From positions 151,844,699 through 151,908,698 of the forward strand of contig NC_092050.1 in NCBI RefSeq assembly GCF_003086295.3: a stretch of DNA of 64,000 nt, given 5' to 3'. Under the pieces are notes generated by a model. The model had not been told where the DNA came from and did no database searches. It saw only the letters and a program-made list of their open reading frames with translations. Source of the DNA: Arachis hypogaea (lineage: Eukaryota; Streptophyta; Magnoliopsida; Fabales; Fabaceae). The position numbers and the translations under genes are program-made. Shown here piece after piece: positions 37,870 to 48,349 of the stretch (positions are counted from its first letter, which is position 1; every line of letters begins with the position of its first letter).

Positions 37870-40059
37870 ACTAAAGCACATACGCAACAAAAACACAGCA
37901 CAAGCACAAATAAATATCAATGAGGATGGACTAAAACTCAAACACAACACAATTAAGCCAAATAAAAATACAAAACAACACAATTCTAACAGCATATATA
38001 GCACTACACCAAAAAAGCACAATTAAAGCACAAAAACAGCACAGACCATAAATCCTACAAATTTGTGATGAGGACAAATACAACAGAATATATGAAAGAC
38101 TAATAATTTATAAATCTATAATGGGGATGAACTAAAGCACAAATACAACACAATAAAAATATAAAATAGCACAATTCTAGGTTTCCAGCAGCACAGCACT
38201 AGCAAAAAAAAATATACAAAACACAAAACAGCAACACAGTGGAATAGACAGAGCTAATTAATAATCAATTAATCATTCGACAAAAACCCAAAACATTTAA
38301 TAATTATTAAATAATTAATATAATTTCTGAACAGATCATAAAAAATGATGAACAAGCATTAGCAGTGATCATTGACGATAGCGAGGTAGAGTAAGATGAC
38401 GACTAGAGTAGAGTAGAGCAAAGAGCGATTGAGCGTGACAAACGACAGCGAGCAAGATGACGACTAAACAACCACGAGCAGACGAAGACCGGACAACGAC
38501 CACACCGTTGGTGAATGAGAAAATGGGTTGGAGACTTGGAGCAACACGATCAGACGAGGACGGAAGCCCCTGAGCGTGACGGACGGCTAAGAAAGTGCGG
38601 CTAAACAGACGAAGACGATGGACACGAGCTCGAAGAAGTAGTTGCGATCGGTGATAGCGAACATAGGTTGGAGACTTAGTGCACGAGGAAAGCTAGATGA
38701 ACGGACGGATAGACGACAAACTTTGAGTGCGGCGGACGGCGACAATATACCACTCCTTGCGGCAGTCGCAGAAGCTTAAAAGGTTGGGATGGAGGGGGAA
38801 GAAATGAAGGAGAAATCGGCTGAGTCTCAATTTGGTTCGACCGACCGGTTCAACAAATTTTTTGGCGTTTTTGGAAGAGCGATTTTTCAGTCGACTGGGT
38901 CAAGCGGTTTTAATAGAAGATCTTTTTTCAAGTTATATTTCTTTAAAAGATATTATAAAAAAGTAAAAATAATTTTATGTTTGAATATCTCATGCAAAAA
39001 GATCTTTTTATTTGTCAATTATGTTTAGCTATAACAATATAAAAGTATTATTTATTTATTTATTATATAAAAAATATCTGTTTTAAGAAAAAAAGATGTA
39101 AATTGTGACTTCTTAAAAAGATGTTCTTTTGATTTTTTTAGTACTTTTATTTTTACTACTAAAAATTTACTAAACACACTAAAAGATTAAAAAAAGATAT
39201 TTTTTATTGAAATAAAATTTTTTCTATCAACTTATTGGCACCAAAACAGACACTAAAACTATTTTAAGAACACTATTTATTTAATAACTTATTAATTAGT
39301 TTCAAATATGTACTCTAATTTAAAATTAGAGATAATCTAATTAGCTTTTTTATTTCATAAAATTATATTAAAAATTCTAATTTTTTAAATTAAATTATCA
39401 AATTCTCATTATATCTTAATTACTAAAAATTTTTTAAATTTCAAATAAGAAAATACTCAATGATTATGGAATTTATATGAGTCCAAAATAATTTTAAACT
39501 CAAAGTATTATCAATTTAATTTAAATATTTTCAGTAAAATATTTTTTTAATATAAAATTCTAAATAAATATAATAAATCACAAATAAATTATTATTTTAA
39601 TTTTAAAAAATTAGAGCCTTACATTTAATATCTTAAAATAAAATTTCTTATTAATTACAAATAATCTTTGAATTTTGTGACAAATAAATAATTTGTTACA
39701 AAAATATTGTATTTTGTAACAAATTAATTTTTTCTTGCAAAATATTTAGAGTTTTTGAAACAAATAGATATTTTGTTATAAAATATTTTAAATTTTTGCA
39801 CCAATATAATTTTTGTTACCAAACATTATAACATTTTGCAACGAAATAACAATTATTGATACGAAAGCCAATATAATTTGTAACAAAAAAATTATGTTGT
39901 TATAAAATATTGAAATGTTTTATATCAAATTTTTTTATTATTACAAAATATTCTTATTTTGTAACAATAACTAATTATTGTTACAAAAAAATCAAAATTT
40001 GTAACAATTTTAAATTTGATATAATTTTTTTGTTACAAATATTCTATTTTCTTGTAGTG

Positions 40060-40229
40060 ACTCCAAGTCAGATATGTCTTTCATTAAGAAGTGGTCCAAA
40101 CATTGATTATATACATGTGTATGTACTATGTAAGATTGTAAGTAAATATATTCATACAATCATCATCATCATGGAATGCGCATTTAGTGACATTTATTAA
40201 TATCAATTGACGATTACACCATATAGAAA
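40060..40229. other. Short spacer right of the CACTA end
   Basis: Includes an ATCATCATC run near 40158. No gene or element end recognised. Confidence 0.4.
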
Positions 40230-40613
40230 AAGTAAAATAAAATTATTATTATTATTATTATTAATTACATAATAATATATTATTGTACTATAATTTTTTA
40301 TATATTTTTAAACAAAAATAATAATAAATTTATTCATTAGATTTTTATATATGTATTTATAATATAAAAAAATTTACATAAAAAATACATAAAAAATTTA
40401 TAAACCCTAAACCCACCACCACCACCACCACCATATATTTTTGTTTAAAAATATATAAAAAATTCAAAAAATATATTATCCAAAAAATATATATATAATT
40501 ATTAGAAATTATTATCCAAAAAATTCAAAGTTGAAATTATTTGATATTTTTTTTATTTAATATAACTTAGTTTGGTGTGATAGTTAAAAATTAAGTATAA
40601 TTAAAGTTATTCT
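40230..40613. mobile_element. Left remnant of the GAGT-family MITE that hosts the MULE
   Basis: The sequence (ATT)n-AATTACATAATAATAT, then AATTTATTCATTAGATT and TTATTAGAAATTATT, matches the interior of the 19584-21155 element in the same order. Its other half resumes after the MULE at 47432. A (CAC)n run lies near 40415. The left terminal repeat itself is missing. Confidence 0.7.
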
Positions 40614-40723
40614 TTTATTTTAGGGCAAAAAACCATATTAAGCCACATGCAGAAAAGTTTAACCAAAATACGCCAAACAGAAATTTATTTCAGCAATAAG
40701 CCAAGAGGCATTTTTATATAAAT

Positions 40724-40993
40724 CGAACCACCAAGGTTCGAACTCTATTAGCAAGTAATTCGAACCATATTGGTTCGAACTACTACTGGAAAAATGTGAA
40801 TAATTCGAACCGGTTAGGTTCGAACCAGGAGAGCATGTAATTCGAACCGGTAGAGTTCTGTGGAGATTAGCCTAGTGTAATAAATCGAACCAGGTTGGTT
40901 CGAATTATGGGGAGAGAGGTCGACTGTAGTAATTCGAACCAGGCTGGTTCGAATTACATGTATCATGGTTCGAACCAGGTTAGTTCGAATTAG
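40724..40993. repeat. Left subterminal array of TTCGAACC palindromes
   Basis: Seven imperfect palindromes of about 20-26 bp built as (AA)TTCGAACC-N5-GGTTCGAA(TT), at about 40724, 40760, 40804, 40841 (decayed), 40884, 40931 and 40968. Spacing is 36-47 bp. They lie between the terminal repeat and the transposase TATA box, where a transposase-binding or regulatory array would be expected. Confidence 0.92.
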
Positions 40994-41007
40994 TTGGAGT
41001 CAGAGCT

Positions 41008-41016
41008 CTATATAAA
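41008..41016 (+). promoter_or_regulatory. TATA box of the MURA gene
   Basis: CTATATAAAC lies about 40 bases before the ATG at 41055, directly after the last palindrome, so the terminal region supplies the promoter and the 5' UTR must be very short. Confidence 0.7.
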
Positions 41017-41054
41017 CGCTGTAAACGTGATTTGCTCTCATTAGAGGACTTAAG

Positions 41055-43682
41055 ATGGCTAGTGAAGAGGAGAGTTTTGCTGTTTTGGTACACCACAAAG
41101 GATCCATCAAGAGGAAAACTCGGTCTGGAGTGAAGTTCACAGATAAGAATCCTCTCTATATTGTGGTGAATCGAACGACAAGCTATGATGACCTGGTTAG
41201 AGCTGTGCTAATGAAACTTGGCCTGGAAGGTGCGAAGCGGATTAAGAAGTTTTTCTATCGCATTCCAGTCACGATCCTGCACGATACGGTGAAGTATGAT
41301 TGTCTCACGATTGGTAGTGATGAGGACCTCCAAGTCATGTTTCTTTGTCGGAGGCAGTTTCCGGAGGTCCGCACACCAGAGTTGCTGGCAAAGCTGGTTG
41401 ATGTGGTATCCAGCTCAGGGGGTTCGAACCGGAATACCGCCAATGTAGCCACGGCAGCTGGCTCCAGTTCGATGGCTGCTGTGGCTTCTTCCTCCGTCCC
41501 AGTTTACGAGCCAGCGGCCCAACTTGTCGCCTCTCCGTCATTTGCTGTTGATTTGAATGACGGCGTCCGCGACGAGGTAGGATCCTTTGATGTTCTGCCA
41601 AACGCTTTACACGGCGTTCCACCGGTTGGCGTCGGAGACGGAGAATTGGGTGATCCTGATGAGGACGACGTTGAGCCCGAAACGATTGAGGATGATAGCG
41701 GGGACGAGGTTGTAGCGGCTGGGCCTGCATTGGCTGGCGGTGGTTCTAGCTCTGGCACACAGCAGTATCCACCATATTTTTCTTCGCTGGACCTGGACGC
41801 CATGACGCATGAGGGTGCGCTAGGGCACCCTGTTGGATTCGGAGCTAGAGATGCGGAAGGGAATGCTGGTCTCACAGAGTTCCAGGTTGGTCAGCAATTC
41901 CAGGATAAAGATGAGGCCCTGTTAAGTGTGAAGACTTACAGCATCCGGCGAGGGGTACAGTACAAGGTGGTGGAGTCCGATCACCGCCGGTATGTGGGCA
42001 AGTGTTCCGAGTTTGGGAATGGGTGCACATGGTTGATTCGGCTCAGTCTCCGGAAGCGCAAGGGCATTTGGGAGGTCAAACGGTACAATGGCCCTCACAC
42101 TTGCCTGGCCACATCCATATCAAGTGATCACATAAGTTTGGATCATTCTGTGATTTCGGCGTTCATTATGCCAATGGTTAGGGCTGACGCATCGGTTAGC
42201 ATCAAGGTGCTCCTGAACGCCACGGCAGCGCATTTTGGTTTTAGGCCGACTTACAGGAGGGTTTGGATGGCGAAGCAGAAGGCCGTTGGTCTCATCTACG
42301 GTGACTGGGATGAGTCATACAGCGAGATACCTAGGTGGGTGTTGGGTGTCCAGCTGACGATGCCTGGTACTGTTGCGGTCCTCAGGACGAGCCCGGTTAT
42401 AGTTGGAGGACAGGTGGACGACTCTCAAGCTTATTTCCACAGACTTTTCTGGACTTTCCCTCCGTGCATCGAGGCATTCCGGCATTGCAAGCCGCTAGTC
42501 AGCATTGACGGCACACATCTATATGGTAAGTATGGGGGAACGTTGCTCATTGCGATTGCACAGGACGGGAACTCCAACATTCTACCTGTCGCATTCGCAC
42601 TAGTAGAGGGTGAGAATGCGGAGTCGTGGACATTCTTTCTCTCGCACCTTCGGCAGCACGTGACCCCGCAGCCCGGTCTGCTGGTTATATCGGATAGGCA
42701 AAACGGCATCAAGTCTGCGCTTGAGGCCCCGGACGGAGGTTGGTTACCACCATCTGCGTACCGTGCATTCTGCATACGACACGTAGTGGCTAATTTCGCC
42801 CTTACCTTCAAGGGCAAAGACGCTAGGAGGCTTCTCGTGAATGCAGCGTACGCAAAGACTGAGGTTGAGTTTGATTACTGGTTTGATATACTGCGGTCTG
42901 AAGACCCAGCGATGTGTGAGTGGGCGAACCGTATTGATTACTCGTTGTGGACGCAGCATCGCGATGAGGGGAGGAGATTCGGTCACATGACGACGAATAT
43001 CTCCGAGTGTGTGTACTCAATCCTCAAGGGTGTAAGAAATCTTCCTGTAGCATCCCTGGTGAAGGCAACATATGGCAGGCTGGCCGAACTCTTTGTTCGC
43101 AAGGGGCGAGAGGCTGAGGCCCAGATGGGCACCGGACAGCAGTTCAGTCAGCATTTGGTGAAGTGTATCGAGGCCAACTTGAAGACGGCCAGGTGCTTCA
43201 CTGTGACGTTGTATGACCGTGATAACTCCGAGTTCACCGTAGCGGAGACCACTCCGACTGGTACTTTCTCATTGGGTACTTACCGAGTATCGCTTGCCTC
43301 CCGGACATGTGACTGTGGGTACTTTCAGGCGCTTCATTTCCCGTGTCAGCACGCACTTGCATGCTGTGCCTACGCACGTGTGAGCTGGAGCTCCTATGTT
43401 CATAGCGTCTATTAGATTAGCTCGGTGTTCAATGTCTATCGGATGGGATTCACACCTCCAATCCCGGAGGGCTACTGGCCACCCTACGATGGGCCCACGG
43501 TGATTCCGGACCCAATCAGAAGGCGTGCGAGAGAGGGGAGGCCTAGATCCACAAGGATACGGACGAATATGGATGAGGCAGATCCAAACAGGCCAAAACG
43601 GTGTGGCCTTTGTCGCCAACCCGGACACACTAGACGTAGATGCCCACAGGTAGTAGGATCGTCTCAGACAGGGCGAAATTAG
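41055..43682 (+). CDS. mudrA-like: MURA-type MULE transposase, one internal amber codon
   Basis: Cuts and joins the element's terminal repeats. Single exon. Order: PB1-like N-terminal domain (about 1-115); acidic linker; WRKY/GCM1-type zinc finger with C317, C324, H348, C350; MULE transposase domain with candidate catalytic D485 (SIDGTH), D547 (ISDRQ) and E651 (NISEC); SWIM zinc finger C752, C754, C764, H766; and a CCHC knuckle (CGLCRQPGH...) near 43602. TAG at 43413-43415 ends the first ORF after 786 residues; the same frame then continues to 43682 (875 residues if read through) with the knuckle tail. So only the last tenth is lost, and the truncated protein keeps the whole catalytic core and the SWIM finger. 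The stop probably replaced Gln or a similar residue. Whether the truncated form is active is unknown. Confidence 0.9.
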
Positions 43683-44000
43683 TTTCCATGATGTTATTGT
43701 TAGTGTTATTTACTTTTTAGTTGTCTTGTTAGATGCATTGCTTGACCACGTATCTAACTTGTTGAGATTAATGCATTGAACTTTGTTATTTGTGAGTAGT
43801 AATGAATATGTTGTCTTCCATTACAAGTTATGCTACAGGACTCGTTGATCCTCATTTTAATAACTAAACGAAATCATTATACCTTATCATGTTTCATTTA
43901 ATACATAAACAGACATAAACAGAGCACTACATAACAAGAAAACTACACCTAACTATCATACATGACTGAAATAGAGGAAACCAAATACATGAAATGTGAC

Positions 44001-46917
44001 TCATCTAAACAGATGCGAACCAGTACCACAGCGACGTGCTACCCGTGCCCTCTGACCTCGATGGACAAGCGGCTCCTCATCCTCTATCTCATCCTCCTCC
44101 TCCTGCGGAGCAGGCTGTACTGGTGGCGCAACACGCAACGGTGCTGCAGACGATCCTGCGATAGACTCTGATGCAGCGGTGAAGGCGGATGTAGCGGTAC
44201 CTCCAAGACGAAACTGCTGACCAGCGGATGAGGATGGAGGCTCGTTCAGATCAACATCTAAGGGGGCCTGGATCCCTGAGGTCTGGCCAGCTCTGCGGGG
44301 GGTCACCTCACCCTGCATGATGGCGGTGATCTCATCTAGGAAGCGTGGACTCCCGAAGTCCCCAACAAACGAGTCTGACCCAACAAAGTCTGCCCACTGT
44401 GATCCTGATATGCGCCAAGGTGTACCACCCTGCTCAGCCTGATCATCCGCTGGCACACCAACGAAGTAATCTCCAAGCGGGCCCGATCCAGGTCCAGGTC
44501 CAGCGTCACCAGTGTCAGCCCCGTCACCGAGCCCTGTGCCATACCACTCACCTCCATGACCGCCATCGTGTGTACTAGTACCTCCATCGTGTGTGCATCC
44601 TCCAACGTGGCCAGGCTGGTCGTCATCGTCGTCCCCATGGTCAGAACCACTCCTCGCCGTATGATCCGGCCACCTCCACTGACGCTGGCTCCTCCGTGTC
44701 CCTACACCCATCCTCCTCTCAACCCTGCGCCTGTCAGGCACGTCATCCGGAGGATGCATGTCAGGCACACGCCCCGGACCCCGCTGTGAGGCCTCAACTG
44801 GTATAGGAACTGATCTCGGATCCCCCAGCTGAGTGTCCGGGGCCAAGAACCTCTTCCCATGCTGACTCCACCACTGAAGGAACTGATGAGACGGTCCAGG
44901 GTCGGCAACAACATCGAACCTCAATACACTGTCCTGACGAGCGTCCCAGTATGCATGCCACTTCGGCATGGAAGAGGGGAACCATCGATCGCCGCCTCTC
45001 CCGTCCTTGGACATCAGAAAGTCGATGTTCAAGGCGGGACGCGGAGGGGCCTGTACCCCTCCAAACTGAGGAAGAACACGATCTATCTGATGCCACTCTA
45101 TGACAGCAAAGTAGATCAGCGCGGTCACAGAGCGCCACACCGCCATGTGCCGAGGCTCCAAAACCTCCGGGTGCAACACCTAAAGTACGTCGGGGCTACT
45201 GTACGGCATCCATATAAACTGCAGAACAAACCCACCCTTATCAAGGCAACTGTACGACCCAAGTGTAAGATATTTAACTAAAAGAGCATCAGTTATTAAT
45301 TAGCATACTAACCTCCCTGGACTGTAACCGGTCTATCCTAAGCCTCCACGCCCGCACTCTCGGACCCTTCTCGCTACCGGAAGGATTGTAACCTGCCCAT
45401 CTGCACCATACACATGAGTTACATATACTAATATATGTGTTTACATTATGCAATAGAGTATTAACATACACGCAATTCTGTAAGTCATATTGAAAAAGAA
45501 TAGGCCCAGTATAGTACTTCGACGCCAACGGCCAGCTGAACGCCTCATATCCTGTAGGCCTAAACTGAGGAAACCGCCAAAAGATCCAAGACTGCAGTAG
45601 CTGGAGCGGGCCCGCTAACTTCACAACATGTCTGTTTGCCACCCTGCACATGCACCGGTACAACCAGGCCAGTGCTGCCGAACCCCAGCTGTACGTACCC
45701 AGCTCCTCCAGCCTCGCTACATATGGAAGCCATCTAATGTGAATCCGGTTGCCAGACTTGTCCGCAAACAGCTGCGTGCCCAGCAACATCATGATGTACG
45801 CACGGACATATCGGCGAACAGTGTCATCACCTGCATCCTCAGGGCACTCACCAAAGGTCTCCTGAAACCAGCTGCAGTTCACTGCGTACTTCTGAACCTG
45901 ACTGGGAGGAGGTATAACTCCTAGCAACTCCTGGAACCAGACCCAGGGTGGACGGCCGCCATCGATGTATATATGGAACTCTGACAGGCACCCGCTCACG
46001 TAACGGCCATCGACTGGCAAACCCAGCTGGTATGCCACGTCCTGGAGTGTGATCGTGCACTCTCCGAACGGCATATGAAATGTGTGCGTCTCGGGACGCC
46101 ATCTCTCCACGAATGCACTGACGAGCGCCTCGTCTAGCCGGAACCACCGGTCGTTCAGCCTTGCAAGATGGTATAGCCCTGCCATCTGCAAGTATGGAAC
46201 GTATCTGTCATCAAGACGCATGCCCTGCTGCCGCCTCATGCTCCTAATGCATCGCTCGGGCTGCGCATGAAAAGAACCGCATACTGAGATATATAACTAC
46301 ACAGGTTTTACAGTAAACCGGTTCACATAAACCGGTTTACAGTAAACCGGTTTACATAAACGGGTTTACATAAAACGGTTTCCATAAACCGGTTTACATT
46401 AACCATTTCGCTAAATTAAACAGCATAACATTACATGAAAGATAACTAACTGGAAAACAAACCCTAAACCACACAACTAAACCGCTAGCATATACCACAA
46501 TTAACGAGAGCCATTAACAAGAAACAAATTCAATAAACCGGCTTACTTAAACCACCTAGCATTAAACAACTACCCTAAACCACATATAAAAACCGCTTGC
46601 AAAAACCGCTAACAAAAACCGCTAACATAAACCACCAACATAAACCACTACCAAAAACCACTGACTTAAACCACTAACAAAAACCACTACCCTAAACCAC
46701 CACCCTAAACCACTAACATAAACCACTAACTTATACCGCTAGCTTAAACCACTATCATAAACCACCTACATAATCCCCTCACCCAAACCACCTACATAAA
46801 CCACTAACATAAAGTACCGTCTAACCAAGATACAAAACCACTAACCTCGTCGTTGATGACCCCGGCTATATGAGCGACTCCGTCCAACCGATATAACTGT
46901 GCCGGATCGTCCCCCAT
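44001..46917 (-). pseudogene. Plant mobile domain (PMD) gene of the MULE, one internal amber codon
   Basis: Four exons: 46846-46917, 45470-46260, 45313-45400, 44001-45218, all GT-AG and in phase. Exon 1 begins MGDDPAQLYRLDGVAHIAG. Exon 2 carries the PMD core (RWRPETHTFHMPFGECTITL, then DVAYQLGLPVDG and WLYRCMCRVANR), the domain of Arabidopsis MAIN/MAIL proteins and of many plant transposons. Exon 4 continues with FAVIEWHQIDRVLPQFGG and ends in a long hydrophilic, Gly/Asp/Pro-rich tail. A TAG at 45180-45182, 12 codons into exon 4, is the only break in 723 codons. It truncates the protein to about 329 residues that keep most of the PMD. Function in the MULE is unproven; an accessory role in transposition or silencing escape is inference. 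Confidence 0.85.
46290..46842. repeat. Degenerate AAACCACTAAC minisatellite in PMD intron 1
   Basis: Most of intron 1 is a run of 10-14-bp variants: first ATAAACCGGTTTAC units (46310-46400), then AAACCACTAACA and CCCTAAACCAC units to about 46800. CCCTAAACC resembles the plant telomere unit CCCTAAA, but the period is longer and irregular. The contrast with the coding exons is sharp. Confidence 0.8.
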
Positions 46918-47001
46918 CAGCAGAGTAGTCCGTTCAGGTCTTCCTCGGAGAGAATCTGGGTCGTTTTCTCTGAGATTTTGTGGGGTAGGGGGGAGGGATA
47001 A

Positions 47002-47325
47002 TGGTTCGAATGAGGGTGATTCGAACTCCTTATATAGTCAAATCACACCTAATTCGAACCAGCCTGGTTCGAATTATGAAGGAGTGCACTAGGAGTAATT
47101 CGAACCGGCCTGGTTCGAATTACATGGAATCGAATTCAAAGCATAATTCGAACCAACCTGGTTCGAATTATGTATGAGAGAAGTTCGAACCATAGTGGTT
47201 CGAATTATGTATGGGAGGAGTTCGAACCTTAGTGGTTCGAATTATTCAAATACGTACAACACTAAATCGAACCATCTTGGTTCGAATTATGAAGGAGTGC
47301 AATTCGAACCAGCTTGGTTCGAATT
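47002..47325. repeat. Right subterminal array of TTCGAACC palindromes
   Basis: Eight palindromes of the same design as on the left: about 47003 (loose), 47051, 47097, 47145, 47182, 47220, 47273 and 47301. Middle bases vary (agcct, ggcct, aacct, atagt) while the GAACC/GGTTC arms stay fixed, so the arms, not the centres, appear to be conserved. Confidence 0.92.
47028..47036 (-). promoter_or_regulatory. TATA box of the PMD gene
   Basis: On the minus strand TATATAAGG lies about 110 bases upstream of the ATG at 46917, within the palindrome array, mirroring the MURA promoter. Confidence 0.6.
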
Positions 47326-47431
47326 ATATTAAAATACACTTTGGCTCATTGCTGAAACGAAATTGGATTTGGCGCATTTTGGTTACAAGATTCTTGCTTT
47401 GGCTTAATATGGTTTTTTGCCCTTTATTTTA

Positions 47432-47895
47432 CTTGAATCTTAATTTGATCACTAAATTATCAATTAATTCAAAAGGCTAACTGAATTTTTTCTTTATAAT
47501 TAAACTAACTTAACATATACATTCATGTGACATATATATATATATATATTATTTTTCTTTGATTTATAATGTGTGTAAAAATTATGTTAACAAAAAAAAA
47601 AAGTGTGTCAAATTTGCATTCTCTTAAAGTGAGTTATGTCAAAAAATAGATAGAAGATTATTATGTCTGACAATAAAATATTGAGAATTGATCTTACCTT
47701 AATTTTTTTGAGAGACTAAAATGTCTGTTTTTAAAATTTTTGGAGACTGATTTAGATAATTATTCTGCCGAAAAATAGATTGAAGACTAATTTATCTAGA
47801 GTAAAATTTTGAAGATATTTTAGTATATTAATTTTTTTTATTAAAATATCTATTTTTAAAATTTTTAAAAATTAATTTAGATATTTATTCTAAAA
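47432..47895. mobile_element. Right remnant of the GAGT-family MITE that hosts the MULE
   Basis: Contains TTATTATGTCTGACAA, GACTAAAATGTCTGTTTTTAAA and GATAATTATTCTGCCG, matching the right arm of the 19584-21155 element (20930-21060) in order, then a second, more decayed end motif to 47895. Confidence 0.75.
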
Positions 47896-48340
47896 AGTAT
47901 TAGTAAAACATTATCAAATTTTTTATTTTTTATTTTATTTAATATTAAATAAATAGTAAATAAGGCTACACTTTTACGTGAAATTTAGCAGGTACTAACT
48001 TTTAATGCACTTAAATTTAGCAGGTACCAAACTTGTGCTTCAAAACTCAAAAAAGGGTCTTGTGAGTCTGACTTGGTACGGGAAATTAATAAGATAACGA
48101 ATGCGGGGAACCGGAAGTTTCCTGCTTTAAAACTAAAAAGGTGAGTTTTCACATACACATAACACGTGCTAGGCTAGCGTGTATATGAGTTGGGTTGGAT
48201 TGGGTTGAATTTAATTAAATTTGGATTTAATTTTAACATTTTATTTTATTTATTTTAAAGATTTAACTTTATTTTAAATAAATTTAAAAAAATTAGTTTA
48301 ACTTGGGTTGATCACATATGTAAAAATATAATTTTATAAA
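47896..48340. other. Spacer
   Basis: No gene. AAATTTAGCAGGTAC(T/C)AA is duplicated at about 47989 and 48012. Confidence 0.4.
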
Positions 48341-48349
48341 TTTTATATA

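Larger units (their letters stand above)
33886..40059. mobile_element. CACTA-ended composite element, 6.2 kb, non-autonomous
   Basis: Left end CACTACAAAATAAAGTAG and right end (reverse complement) CACTACAAGAAAATAGAA match the CACTA signature, both followed by ATTTGTAACAAAAAAAT. The first and last ~400 bases are packed with TTTGTAACAAA motifs in both orientations, the usual subterminal repeats of this superfamily. The 3-bp flanks differ (GCG left, ACT right), so the two ends may come from different insertions or have mutated. No TNP2-like transposase is visible. The interior holds hAT sequences and GC-richer, UTR-like blocks (34990-35340, 38390-38770). Confidence 0.7.
40623..47422. mobile_element. 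Complete two-gene Mutator-like element (MULE), 6.8 kb
   Basis: Perfect 22-bp terminal inverted repeats start GGGCAAAAAACCATATTAAG. Identical 9-bp duplications TTTATTTTA flank it at 40614-40622 and 47423-47431. Inside are a MURA-type transposase gene (plus) and a plant mobile domain gene (minus), convergent, with arrays of TTCGAACC palindromes and TATA boxes in both terminal regions. This mirrors maize MuDR (mudrA/mudrB convergent) but the second gene is unrelated to mudrB as far as I can see. Each gene has one amber codon; otherwise the element looks recent and intact. Confidence 0.95.

Noticed and set aside
40724..40993. CRISPR-like regularly spaced repeats
   Set aside because: Repeats are imperfect palindromes in a plant MULE terminus, with irregular spacing and no unique-spacer pattern or cas genes.
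41255..43628. Antisense ORFs of up to 131 codons across the transposase
   Set aside because: Shadows of the GC-rich MURA coding frame.
46310..46842. Interstitial telomere array
   Set aside because: CCCTAAA units occur only inside longer, variable AAACCAC-type repeats within a gene intron.
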